Below, piece after piece: positions 1-5,746 of a DNA stretch of 7,109 bases (within the stretch, counting starts at the first letter, position 1; each line of letters opens with the position of its first letter). A program made the translations under genes and the position numbers. This stretch comes from an uncultured Prevotella sp. GTDB taxonomy: Bacteria > Bacteroidota > Bacteroidia > Bacteroidales > Bacteroidaceae. The stretch covers positions 1 through 7,109 of the forward strand of contig CAKQDG010000107.1 in NCBI GenBank assembly GCA_934219025.1, given 5' to 3'. The notes beneath the pieces are model-generated. The model did not search any database. It was given only the letters and a program-made list of their open reading frames with translations, and was not told the origin of the DNA.

Positions 1-422
1 GCGTGTTATTCTGTGATGATTCTATCGTCAGAGGAACCCAGTTGCGCGACAATGTAAAAGTGTTGTTCGACAAGGCAGGTCTTAAAGAATGCCACATGCG
101 AATCGCCTGTCCGCCACTCGTCTATGGCTGTCCGTTTATCAACTTCACTTCATCTAAGAGCGATATGGAACTTATCACCCGTCGCATGATAGAGAAGTTT
201 GAGGGCGATGCCAACAAAAATCTTGACAAATATGCCACTACCGATTCGCCAGAATACAAACGTATGGTAGAGGCAATACGTAAGGACTTGGGACTGACAT
301 CCCTGAAGTTCAATACCATCGAACAGCTCATTGCCGCCATCGGGTTGCCCAAGTGTCAAGTATGCACCCACTGTTTCGACGGTAGCAGTCAATTCTCGCT
401 TGAGGAGAAAGCAGATGAATAA
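1..422 (+). CDS. purF: Amidophosphoribosyltransferase (PurF-like), C-terminal fragment, 5' end outside window
   Basis: This is the last ~140 codons of a gene whose start lies left of the window; the reading frame is open from base 3 and ends in TAA. The fragment opens with VLFCDDSIVRGTQLR, the PRPP-binding loop of type I phosphoribosyltransferases, and DDSIVRGT is the form used by glutamine PRPP amidotransferases. This enzyme transfers ammonia from glutamine to PRPP in the first committed step of purine synthesis. It is followed by IACPPLVYGCPF, which corresponds to the RISSPP-type segment of classical PurF, and it ends with CQVCTHCFDG, resembling the C-terminal cysteine region of PurF. Extra residues relative to short PurF proteins (the SPEYKRMVEAIRKDLGL region) suggest the longer, divergent Bacteroidetes paralogue. 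It converges with the Rpn gene across a shared terminator. Family is secure; which paralogue it is remains uncertain because the glutaminase domain is not visible. Confidence 0.85.
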   Translation, partial: VLFCDDSIVRGTQLRDNVKVLFDKAGLKECHMRIACPPLVYGCPFINFTSSKSDMELITRRMIEKFEGDANKNLDKYATTDSPEYKRMVEAIRKDLGLTSLKFNTIEQLIAAIGLPKCQVCTHCFDGSSQFSLEEKADE

Positions 423-448
423 AAAATTCGATTAGAATATAAAAACGA

Positions 449-509
449 AAAAATCCTTCACTAAATTTCTATCTGTTTGATTGATAGAAAGTTGTAGTGA
501 AGGATTTTT
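449..509. terminator. Bidirectional intrinsic terminator between purF-like and Rpn genes
   Basis: A perfect 14-bp inverted repeat (449-462 with 496-509) continues, after a small internal bulge, into a perfect 8-bp inner stem (466-473 with 483-490) around a 9-base loop. The outer arms are A5 on the left and T5 on the right, so each strand ends in a U-run after the hairpin. It sits between two convergent genes. The cryptic original stop of the Rpn gene at 514-516 lies immediately beside it, as expected if that was the true end of the gene. Confidence 0.85.
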
Positions 510-513
510 ATGT

Positions 514-669
514 TTACAATTTTTCAATTCTTTCTATAGAAAGTCCTGTTGACAGAGCTATCTGTTCATTTGTGAGTCCTAAAGATTTCATCTTCTGGGC
601 TATCTCTAAGGCGCGTTCTTCTCTTCCTTCTTCTCTTCCTTCTTCTCTTCCTTCTTCTCTTCCTTCTTC
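514..669 (-). pseudogene. Out-of-frame original C-terminus of the Rpn-family gene
   Basis: Reading the leftward strand from 669 in the frame shifted by two bases relative to the Rpn start codon gives four perfect EEGR units, then EERALEIAQ, KMKSLGLTNEQIA and LSTGLSIERIEKL, ending in TAA at 516-514. EEGR repeats followed by a K.LGL..E.IA..TGLS helix are the standard C-terminus of PDDEXK_2/Rpn proteins. The open frame from the gene's own start reads the same DNA as KKEE and hits TAG at 608-606. The shift must lie at or near the junction around 669-676. The usual 30-40 residues between TEARE and the EEGR repeat also appear to be missing, which suggests a deletion not divisible by three. Confidence 0.75.
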
Positions 670-1331
670 TCGCGAGCTTCCGTCAGTCCGGCAGCAGTAG
701 CCTTAGAACTGATAGAGCCGGTTTTCAGAAATTCAATCCATTCGTCGAGTGGGGTCTTTGCCACTTTGTCGAAGTCGTTCACTCTCAGCACGTAATATTC
801 AGGAAACACGTCGCCGGCCCCTTTCCTCTTTAGAATATCCTTTTCCTTGTTGCCGAAGAACCTTTCGTTCTGTCTAACCGACAGCTTCAGTTCGTCGTGC
901 GGCTCATGGATTCCGCGGAATTCAGTCCTCCCGTGGTAAACGTAGTCTTTGCCCTGACCGAGTTCAAAGTAAACGATATTTATAGAGTAAACTTTCCTCA
1001 CCTCGTCGTATGGTTTGCCCAATCCGATATACTCCGTTATAGCCTTCGATACCCCGTAGAGCATACGGTGGAAATACGACAGTTCGCGACTGTTCTGCAC
1101 CTCGATGATGCAGAGTTCCCCATCCTCGCTTTCGGCGAGAATATCCACACGGTTGTATTTGTCCTCCTCGTCTTCCTGGTTGCTCTCGCTCTCCAGAAAC
1201 CGGTCGATTTTGAACTTTTTCCCAATCAGCGACGACAGAAACCCTTCCAACACGGCATGGTTAGCCTTGTTGCGCAACAGACGTTTCATCGCCCAGTCGA
1301 ACCGAATATAATTTTCTTCGCTATATGTCAT
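606..1331 (-). CDS. Rpn-family PD-(D/E)XK nuclease / putative transposase, C-terminally frameshifted
   Basis: The 241-residue product begins MTYSEENYIRFDWAMKRLLR, typical of the N-terminus of the PDDEXK_2/Rpn family (annotated as recombination-promoting nuclease or putative transposase). The nuclease core is visible: D63 in RVDILAESEDG followed by E77 and Q79 in CIIEVQN, the D...ExQ form of the PD-(D/E)XK active site. The conserved C-terminal part of the core (EYYVLRVNDFDK, then PLDEWIEFLKTG) is also present. After TEARE at about residue 221 the protein reads a KKEE tandem repeat and stops four codons later. Family members normally run on through an EEGR repeat and a KMKSLGL-type helix, which is found here in another frame. 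The catalytic core is therefore intact but the tail is not native. A leftward promoter lies in the repeats just upstream. In vivo activity cannot be judged from sequence. Confidence 0.85.
   Translation of the reverse strand: MTYSEENYIRFDWAMKRLLRNKANHAVLEGFLSSLIGKKFKIDRFLESESNQEDEEDKYNRVDILAESEDGELCIIEVQNSRELSYFHRMLYGVSKAITEYIGLGKPYDEVRKVYSINIVYFELGQGKDYVYHGRTEFRGIHEPHDELKLSVRQNERFFGNKEKDILKRKGAGDVFPEYYVLRVNDFDKVAKTPLDEWIEFLKTGSISSKATAAGLTEAREKKEEKKEEKKEEKKEEKNAP
616..671 (-). repeat. 12-bp tandem repeat, about 4.6 units, inside the Rpn gene
   Basis: Four full copies of TTCTCTTCCTTC (plus-strand writing) occupy 619-666, flanked by partial units at 616-618 and 667-671. On the coding strand the unit is purine-only and encodes KKEE in the frame used from the start codon, or EEGR in the family's normal frame. 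Gain or loss of whole units keeps the frame, whereas any other indel here changes the C-terminus. Confidence 0.9.
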
Positions 1332-1351
1332 GATGCTTCCTCTTTATATTA

Positions 1352-1383
1352 TTATGCAAAGTTAGTGCAAATCGAAGACAATA
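1352..1383. repeat. 32-bp direct repeat, copy 1
   Basis: The block from TTATGCAAAGTTAGTG to AGACAATA is identical over 32 bases to the copy at 1427-1458, with a 75-bp offset. It contains CAAAGTTA at 1357-1364, which on the minus strand reads TAACTTTG, a match to the Bacteroidetes -7 box TAnnTTTG. That box would put a start site about 19 bases before the Rpn start codon. Confidence 0.85.
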
Positions 1384-1409
1384 GAAAACAAACGAGTTTG
1401 TTTTTATTG
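1379..1409. other. Hairpin between the two direct repeats
   Basis: CAATA (1379-1383) pairs with TATTG (1405-1409), and AAAACAAA (1385-1392) pairs with TTTGTTTT (1397-1404). One bulged G at 1384 and a CGAG turn complete the structure. The stem is long but AT-rich. It may be part of the repeated element or a weak terminator; the sequence alone does not decide. Confidence 0.55.
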
Positions 1410-1426
1410 TTGAGATGCCGCCTAAC

Positions 1427-1458
1427 TTATGCAAAGTTAGTGCAAATCGAAGACAATA
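1427..1458. repeat. 32-bp direct repeat, copy 2
   Basis: Identical to 1352-1383. Its left edge overlaps a perfect 7-bp hairpin, CTAACTT (1422-1428) with AAGTTAG (1434-1440) around ATGCA. I recall similar GCAAAGTTAGTGCAAATCGA sequences as dispersed intergenic repeats in Bacteroides and Prevotella genomes, but this cannot be verified here. Confidence 0.85.
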
Positions 1459-1463
1459 CAAAA
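1432..1463 (-). promoter_or_regulatory. Putative leftward promoter in repeat copy 2
   Basis: On the minus strand TTTTG (1463-1459) is followed after 19 bases by TAACTTTG (1439-1432). This fits the Bacteroidetes primary-sigma pattern TTTG-N(19-21)-TAnnTTTG. It would drive the Rpn gene from a start site near 1425. Copy 1 carries the same -7 box with a poorer upstream element, so the duplication appears to give two tandem promoters. Confidence 0.55.
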
Positions 1464-1575
1464 ACGAAGATAAAAATATTGCAGAAAAATTTACATTGTG
1501 TTTTAATAGGAGGTTGCAATAAAGAAAAAAGTGTTCCAAATTTCCACGCCCTGATTTCTTAATTTTTCTTTATCT

Positions 1576-1652
1576 GAAAATGGCATTTTCGGGAAAGCAA
1601 TGCTTTTCGGGGAGAGAAGCAATGCTTTGCTCCTTGAAAAGCAATGCTTTTC
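1576..1652. repeat. Array of four short odd-centred palindromes
   Basis: Four palindromes with a single unpaired central base follow one another: GAAAATGGCATTTTC (1576-1590), AAAGCAATGCTTTT (within 1594-1607), AAGCAATGCTTT (within 1617-1628) and GAAAAGCAATGCTTTTC (1636-1652). The last three share AAGCAATGCTTT exactly. They resemble REP-type intergenic palindromes. Their role (mRNA stability, protein binding, REP-associated transposase target) is unknown. Confidence 0.7.
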
Positions 1653-1846
1653 CAGAAACGGAGAAATGATGTATACATTCTTTAACTTTTGGAGGAACGG
1701 CAAAATGAAATTTTGAAGAAGTTTAGAACAGTAGAATGTTTTGTGCGCAGAGCAGCGTATAGACTTTCTTGTTTTGTCAGTTTCCTGTATCGTCTGATGC
1801 ATTAGTGTTGGTGAATTGTACAATCTTTTTCTATTTTTCTTCCTTA

Positions 1847-1880
1847 TTGTCTTTTATTTCCTAAAATATGTTTATATTTG
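1847..1880 (+). promoter_or_regulatory. Probable promoter of the polyketide-like operon
   Basis: TATATTTG at 1873-1880 matches the Bacteroidetes -7 consensus TAnnTTTG. A TTG at 1847-1849 could be the upstream element, though the gap of 23 bases is slightly long. A start near 1887 would leave a leader of about 105 bases. The start codon at 1992 is preceded by an A-rich AATAATAATAAC leader and no Shine-Dalgarno sequence, as is usual in this phylum. Confidence 0.5.
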
Positions 1881-1991
1881 CAACGAAAATAAATAATGTA
1901 TAGATTGTTCGCTATTGCAGAAACTGTAATTTTACAAAAACGGACTCGACTACATCTACCTATACGACGTAACAGATAAATAATAATAACA

Positions 1992-2717
1992 ATGAAATAT
2001 GCACTGGTTACAGGCGCTTCGCGCGGTATCGGCAATGCTGTTGCCCTAAGGTTGGCAAAACGAGGAATCCCCGTAGTGATAAACTATCTTAGCAATCATG
2101 AGGCAGCACGTAGCGTTGCCGAGGAAATCGTGGAGCAAGGCGGACAGGCAGAACTCCTGCCGTTTGACACCTCCGAACCTAAGGCGATAGAGACTGCGAT
2201 AGACAAGTGGGAGGCGGAGCATCCCGACGACTGGTTCTCTATCCTCGTGAACAATGCCGGACTGCGTCGCGACAACGTGATGTTCATGATGGGCGATGAC
2301 GAGTGGCACCAGGTGCTCGACACCAACCTCAACGGTTTCTTCTATATCACCCGTCGCTTGCTCAAGCATATGATGCCGAGAAAGCGGGGAGGAAGAATCA
2401 TAAATATGACATCGCTCTCCGGACTTGACGGCATAGCCGGACAGGTGAACTACAGTGCTGCCAAGGCTGCCCTCATCGGGGCGACAAAGGCTCTGGCAAA
2501 GGAAGTGGCACCAAGAAAGATAACCGTGAATGCCGTGGCTCCGGGATTTATCGAGACCGACATGACGAAGGATCTGCCACAAGACGAGCTGAAGAAGATG
2601 GTGCCCGTGGGCAGGTTCGGACAGCCTGAGGAAGTTGCGGCACTCGTAGACTTCCTTGCATCCGACGAGGCAGCATATATCACGGGAGAAGTAATAAAAG
2701 TTAGTGGAGGATTATAA
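1992..2717 (+). CDS. fabG: 3-oxoacyl-ACP reductase, FabG-like short-chain dehydrogenase
   Basis: A full-length classical short-chain dehydrogenase of 241 residues that reduces beta-ketoacyl-ACP to beta-hydroxyacyl-ACP with NAD(P)H in the cytoplasm. The Rossmann glycine motif TGASRGIG is at residues 7-14 and NNAG at 87-90. The catalytic tetrad is complete: N112 (DTNLNG), S141 (NMTSLSG), Y154 and K158 (YSAAK), with Ser-Tyr spacing identical to E. coli FabG. VAPGFIETDM (182-191) and the C-terminal ITGEVIKVSGGL are also FabG-like. It is the first gene of the rightward run, 12 bases ahead of the ketosynthase. This context suggests the ketoreductase of a dedicated pigment-type pathway and not the housekeeping FabG, although the two cannot be told apart from sequence alone. 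Confidence 0.93.
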   Translation: MKYALVTGASRGIGNAVALRLAKRGIPVVINYLSNHEAARSVAEEIVEQGGQAELLPFDTSEPKAIETAIDKWEAEHPDDWFSILVNNAGLRRDNVMFMMGDDEWHQVLDTNLNGFFYITRRLLKHMMPRKRGGRIINMTSLSGLDGIAGQVNYSAAKAALIGATKALAKEVAPRKITVNAVAPGFIETDMTKDLPQDELKKMVPVGRFGQPEEVAALVDFLASDEAAYITGEVIKVSGGL

Positions 2718-2729
2718 CTTATAGAAAGA

Positions 2730-3959
2730 ATGGAAAGAAGAGTAGTAGTAACCGGCATGGGAATATGGTCGTGCCTGGGAAACGATATAGAGACAGTGAA
2801 GAATTCCCTGTATGAGGGAAAGTCGGGCATCGGCATACAGCCGGAACGCCTTGAATACGGCTATCGCTCGGCTCTCACGGGCATCGTTGAGGAACCGAAG
2901 ATAACAAAGCAGATGCTCGACCGCCATACTCGTGCCGGAATGTCGGAGGAGGCAAAATATGCCTACATGTCGAGTGTGCAGGCTTTCAAACAGGCTGGCA
3001 TGGACGACGAATACTTGCTCAATAACGAGGTGGGCTGCATTTTCGGCAATGACTCGTCGGCAAAGCCCGTTATCGAGGCATCTAAGATAATGGACGAGAA
3101 ACACGACTCGGCTATGCTTGGCTATGGTATCATTTTCCAGTCGATGAACTCCACCGTGAACATGAACCTCAGCACAATCTTCCATCTGCGCGGCGTGAAC
3201 TTCACCGTAAGTTCGGCATGTGCCAGTGGCAGCCATTCCATAGGTCTTGGCTTCATGCTCATCAAGCAAGGCTTGCAGGATGTGGTGCTCTGCGGTGGAG
3301 CACAGGAAACAAACTATTACTCCATGGCATCGTTTGATGCTCTCGGAGCATTCTCCGTGCGCATGGACGAGCCTACAAAGGCGAGTCGACCGTTCGACCG
3401 CGACCGCGACGGACTCGTGCCTGGCGGCGGAGCTGCGTCTCTCGTGCTTGAAGACTACGACCATGCCGTGGCTCGCGGTGCCACGATACTTGCAGAAGTT
3501 GTGGGCTACGGCTTTTCGAGCAACGGCGGCGGCATCAGTCAGCCGTCAGACGACGGTAGCGTGATTGCCATGACGCGCGCCCTCAATATGGCAGGCATAA
3601 AGGAAGACGACGTGGATTATATCAATGCACATGCCACAAGTACTCATCAGGGGGATATGTACGAGGCGATAGCCCTCAACCGCATGTTCCAAGGCAAGCA
3701 TGCCCTCATCTCCTCCACAAAGGGAATGACGGGTCATGAGTGTTGGATGGCTGGGGCATCAGAGGCAGTTTACAGCATAATCATGATGCAGAACAATTTC
3801 GTTGCGCCGAACATCAACTTTGAAAATCCTGATGAACACTCAGAGAAACTCAACCTTGCCACAAAGACTGTGGATACAGAGATTAATACAGTGCTCAGCA
3901 ATTCCTTCGGATTCGGAGGAACAAACTCGGCGCTGGTGTTGAAGAAGTTTAGGATGTAA
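2730..3959 (+). CDS. Beta-ketoacyl-ACP synthase (FabB/FabF-like)
   Basis: A 409-residue thiolase-fold condensing enzyme of normal length that performs decarboxylative Claisen condensation of malonyl-ACP onto an acyl chain. It begins RRVVVTGMGIWSCLG, the standard KAS I/II N-terminus. The nucleophile is C164 in SSACASGSHS. The two active-site histidines are H301 (NAHATST) and H336 (KGMTGHE, with K331), and the glycine-rich C-terminal motif NSFGFGGTN occupies 391-399. Because Cys-His-His is intact it should be catalytic, not a chain-length factor. It follows the ketoreductase by 12 bases and is probably co-transcribed. Ketosynthases of this type head aryl polyene/flexirubin clusters in Bacteroidetes, but exact chain-length or starter specificity cannot be read from the sequence. 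Confidence 0.92.
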   Translation: MERRVVVTGMGIWSCLGNDIETVKNSLYEGKSGIGIQPERLEYGYRSALTGIVEEPKITKQMLDRHTRAGMSEEAKYAYMSSVQAFKQAGMDDEYLLNNEVGCIFGNDSSAKPVIEASKIMDEKHDSAMLGYGIIFQSMNSTVNMNLSTIFHLRGVNFTVSSACASGSHSIGLGFMLIKQGLQDVVLCGGAQETNYYSMASFDALGAFSVRMDEPTKASRPFDRDRDGLVPGGGAASLVLEDYDHAVARGATILAEVVGYGFSSNGGGISQPSDDGSVIAMTRALNMAGIKEDDVDYINAHATSTHQGDMYEAIALNRMFQGKHALISSTKGMTGHECWMAGASEAVYSIIMMQNNFVAPNINFENPDEHSEKLNLATKTVDTEINTVLSNSFGFGGTNSALVLKKFRM

Positions 3960-3991
3960 TTTACATATTTTTAATTTAAACGAAATGCCTT

Positions 3992-4522
3992 ATGAAAAGA
4001 TTTGCATTATTTTGTAGTATGTTGTTCATTGCAATATTTGCATTTGCAAGCAACCCGATGAAGAAAATTGAAGGAAGAGATAATCTTAAAGCAATTATGT
4101 CTTCGGATGCGAAAGCCTATGTTATTTATGATTGGACAGAAGCTAAGTATGACAAAACAAAAGACATAAAGGTACAGCTTGCTGAAGATTATGACTTTGT
4201 GATTTCTGATTGTGAAAAAAGTTTTGTAACCGGTTTCAATAATAAAGCAAAACATCTAAAACTTTCTACAGACAGCAATGGTGCAAAGTATAAATTTGTT
4301 TTGAAAGTTACATGTATTGACAGATATTTCCAACCTATGACATTTGTACCAAAACATGAAGGGAAAATGTGGGGAACGCTTGAAATATTCAATGCCGAAA
4401 CAAATGAGTCTTTGACAAAGATTACTATAGATGAGGCGGAGGAAGGCTATGATCTCGTTCCTAGAGAATGCTTTGGCAAAACTTTCTTGAATTTGGGTGA
4501 AAAGGTTGCGAAACTTAAGTAA
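3992..4522 (+). CDS. Small secreted protein of unknown function, AT-rich
   Basis: I do not recognise a named family for this 176-residue protein. It starts with a clear Sec signal peptide: K2 and R3, a hydrophobic core LFCSMLFIAIFAFA, and a likely cleavage after A19 or S20. There is no lipobox. The mature part of about 156 residues has no further membrane segment, and its alternating pattern (AYVIYDWTEAKYD, YKFVLKVTCIDRYF, MWGTLEIFNAETNESLTKITI) suggests a small beta-rich domain. Three cysteines remain after cleavage (C74, C108, C160). Base composition is visibly more AT-rich than that of the genes on either side, hinting at separate acquisition. It sits 32 bases after the ketosynthase and 10 before the methyltransferase. 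A role in envelope handling of the product is possible but unsupported. Confidence 0.8.
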   Translation: MKRFALFCSMLFIAIFAFASNPMKKIEGRDNLKAIMSSDAKAYVIYDWTEAKYDKTKDIKVQLAEDYDFVISDCEKSFVTGFNNKAKHLKLSTDSNGAKYKFVLKVTCIDRYFQPMTFVPKHEGKMWGTLEIFNAETNESLTKITIDEAEEGYDLVPRECFGKTFLNLGEKVAKLK

Positions 4523-4532
4523 GGAAACTATA

Positions 4533-5624
4533 ATGAACCTATTCAAATCCGAACACGACCGCTACACCAAGGAGCAGCTATCTGCTTACGAGGCGCAGCG
4601 ACAGGCTGAATATATAGCCTGGGCACCGGTAATCTTTCAGGTGTCGCGGCTCATGCTGAAATATGGCATCCTTGACTTGCTTCGCGACAACGATATGACG
4701 GTTGAGGAGTTGCAGGAGAAAACTAAACTATCGCGCTATGCCTTGAAAATCCTGCTCGAGGCTTCGCTTAGTGCCGGAACGGTACTTGTAGATACCGAGA
4801 CGGACAAATACAGTCTGTCGAAGACAGGCTGGTTCCTATTGACTGACGAGGCGACGAGGGCAAACCTGGACTTCAACCACGATGTGAACTATCGCGGACT
4901 GTTTTATCTCGATGAGGCGCTGGAACAGGGAAAGCCTGCCGGACTGAAAACGCTTGGCAACTGGCCTACCATCTACGAGGGACTCTCACAACTCGACCCG
5001 CAGGTGCAGAAAAGCTGGTTTGGTTTCGACCATTTCTATAGCGACCACTCATTCAACGAGGCATTGAAGATAGTTTTCGGCAAGAAACCGAAGCATTTGA
5101 TGGACGTTGGCGGCAATACAGGGCGCTTTGCCTTGCGCTGTGTAGACTACGACACGGACGTGAATGTTACTATCGTGGATTTGCCAGGACAAATCGGTAT
5201 GATGAAAAAGAATATCGAAGGTAAAACTGGTGCTGACCGCATCAGTGGCTTCCCTACAAATATCCTCGACGAGAATAACCAACTGCCCAATGGCAATTGG
5301 GATGCTATATGGATGAGCCAGTTTCTCGACTGCTTTTCAGAAGAGGAGATATTCAGCATCTTGAGCCGTGCGGCAAAAGTTATGACAAAGGATACTACAT
5401 TATATATAATGGAGACCTTCTGGAACCGTCAGAAATATGAAACGGCATCCCTTTGCCTCACCATGACCAGTGTCTACTTCACTGCCATGGCAAACGGCAA
5501 CAGCAAGATGTACCACTCCGACGACATGATCCGTCAGGTGGAGCGTGCCGGACTTGAAGTGAAGGCTATACACGACGGCATCGGACAGGGACACACGATT
5601 TTGGAATTAGGAATTAAAAATTAG
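4533..5624 (+). CDS. SAM-dependent methyltransferase, O-methyltransferase family 2-like
   Basis: A 363-residue protein in the two-domain layout of acetylserotonin/hydroxyindole-type O-methyltransferases. A helical and winged-helix dimerisation part spans about residues 25-105 (VEELQEKTKLSRYALKILLE). A Rossmann methyltransferase domain follows, with motif I DVGGNTGRF at 191-199, the acidic-loop segment IVDLPGQ at 214-220, DAIWMSQFLDCF at 257-268 and a C-terminal GHTILELG. The position normally holding the catalytic His (LHDW) reads LDCF, so the chemistry may differ. The start at 4533 is chosen because an upstream ATG at 4497 would overlap the previous gene by 26 bases and add LRNLSKE-type residues encoded by that gene's end; MNLFKSEHDRYTKEQ looks native. 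In an aryl polyene-type locus it would methylate the aryl head or ring. Confidence 0.88.
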   Translation: MNLFKSEHDRYTKEQLSAYEAQRQAEYIAWAPVIFQVSRLMLKYGILDLLRDNDMTVEELQEKTKLSRYALKILLEASLSAGTVLVDTETDKYSLSKTGWFLLTDEATRANLDFNHDVNYRGLFYLDEALEQGKPAGLKTLGNWPTIYEGLSQLDPQVQKSWFGFDHFYSDHSFNEALKIVFGKKPKHLMDVGGNTGRFALRCVDYDTDVNVTIVDLPGQIGMMKKNIEGKTGADRISGFPTNILDENNQLPNGNWDAIWMSQFLDCFSEEEIFSILSRAAKVMTKDTTLYIMETFWNRQKYETASLCLTMTSVYFTAMANGNSKMYHSDDMIRQVERAGLEVKAIHDGIGQGHTILELGIKN

Positions 5625-5700
5625 GAGTGAGGAATTATTACTCCTATATCTCTTATTAGTCCTATAAGCCTTAGAATTCCCATTCCTCCCAATTCTCCCA
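5603..5700. repeat. Degenerate inverted-repeat spacer between methyltransferase and ACP genes
   Basis: The purine-rich left part has three GGAATTA units (5603-5609, 5610-5616, 5631-5637). The pyrimidine-rich right part has their complements (AATTCC 5675-5680, ATTCC 5682-5686, AATTCTCCC 5691-5699). A 7-bp hairpin TAGGAGT/ACTCCTA (5622-5628 with 5640-5646) includes the methyltransferase stop codon. The last residues of that protein are encoded within this repeat-like stretch. Confidence 0.5.
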
Positions 5701-5720
5701 AGAAAAAAAACTAACAAACA

Positions 5721-5746
5721 AAATAATAATAACAATAACAATAACA
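5721..5746 (+). promoter_or_regulatory. A-rich translation leader with three AATAAC hexamers before the ACP start
   Basis: Three perfect AATAAC units (5728-5745) directly precede the ATG at 5747. The segment 5721-5735 is identical to the 15 bases at 1978-1992 leading into the ketoreductase start, as if the same leader had been extended by two hexamers. No Shine-Dalgarno sequence is present; an unstructured A-rich leader is the usual Bacteroidetes initiation signal. Confidence 0.6.

Larger units (their letters stand above)
1332..1991. other. Intergenic region of about 660 bp between divergent genes
   Basis: No convincing protein gene is visible. The stretch is AT-rich and holds, from left to right, two identical 32-bp repeats with hairpins and leftward promoter boxes (1352-1458), an A/T-rich stretch, four odd-centred palindromes (1576-1652), a featureless part (1653-1840), a probable rightward promoter (about 1847-1880) and a leader of about 105 bases before the ketoreductase start. 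A leftward open frame of about 100 codons at 1503-1823 runs straight through the palindromes and is judged spurious. Confidence 0.7.

Noticed and set aside
497..700. Rightward open frame with PSSL repeats
   Set aside because: It is the complementary reading of the EEGR/KKEE tandem repeat and of the Rpn tail, and it begins inside the terminator stem.
1352..1458. CRISPR array
   Set aside because: Only two 32-bp repeats with a single 43-bp intervening segment that is itself a hairpin, and no cas genes. It behaves as an intergenic repeat pair.
897..1562. Rightward open frame of 221 codons
   Set aside because: Antisense shadow of the Rpn nuclease core extending over the 32-bp repeats; the repeated segment is visible as a duplicated peptide TYAKLVQIEDN/YYAKLVQIEDN.
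1503..1823. Leftward open frame of 106 codons in the intergenic region
   Set aside because: It runs through all four palindromes, has low-complexity Phe/Ser/Lys-rich content, lacks recognisable domains and has no good leader. Best explained as a chance frame over repeats.
2712..3464. Leftward open frame of 250 codons
   Set aside because: Antisense to the ketosynthase, whose catalytic motifs are complete on the plus strand; no domain is recognisable.
4497..4532. Upstream start for the methyltransferase
   Set aside because: It would overlap the preceding gene by 26 bases and add residues dictated by that gene's coding end. The ATG at 4533 has an A-rich leader and a native-looking N-terminus.
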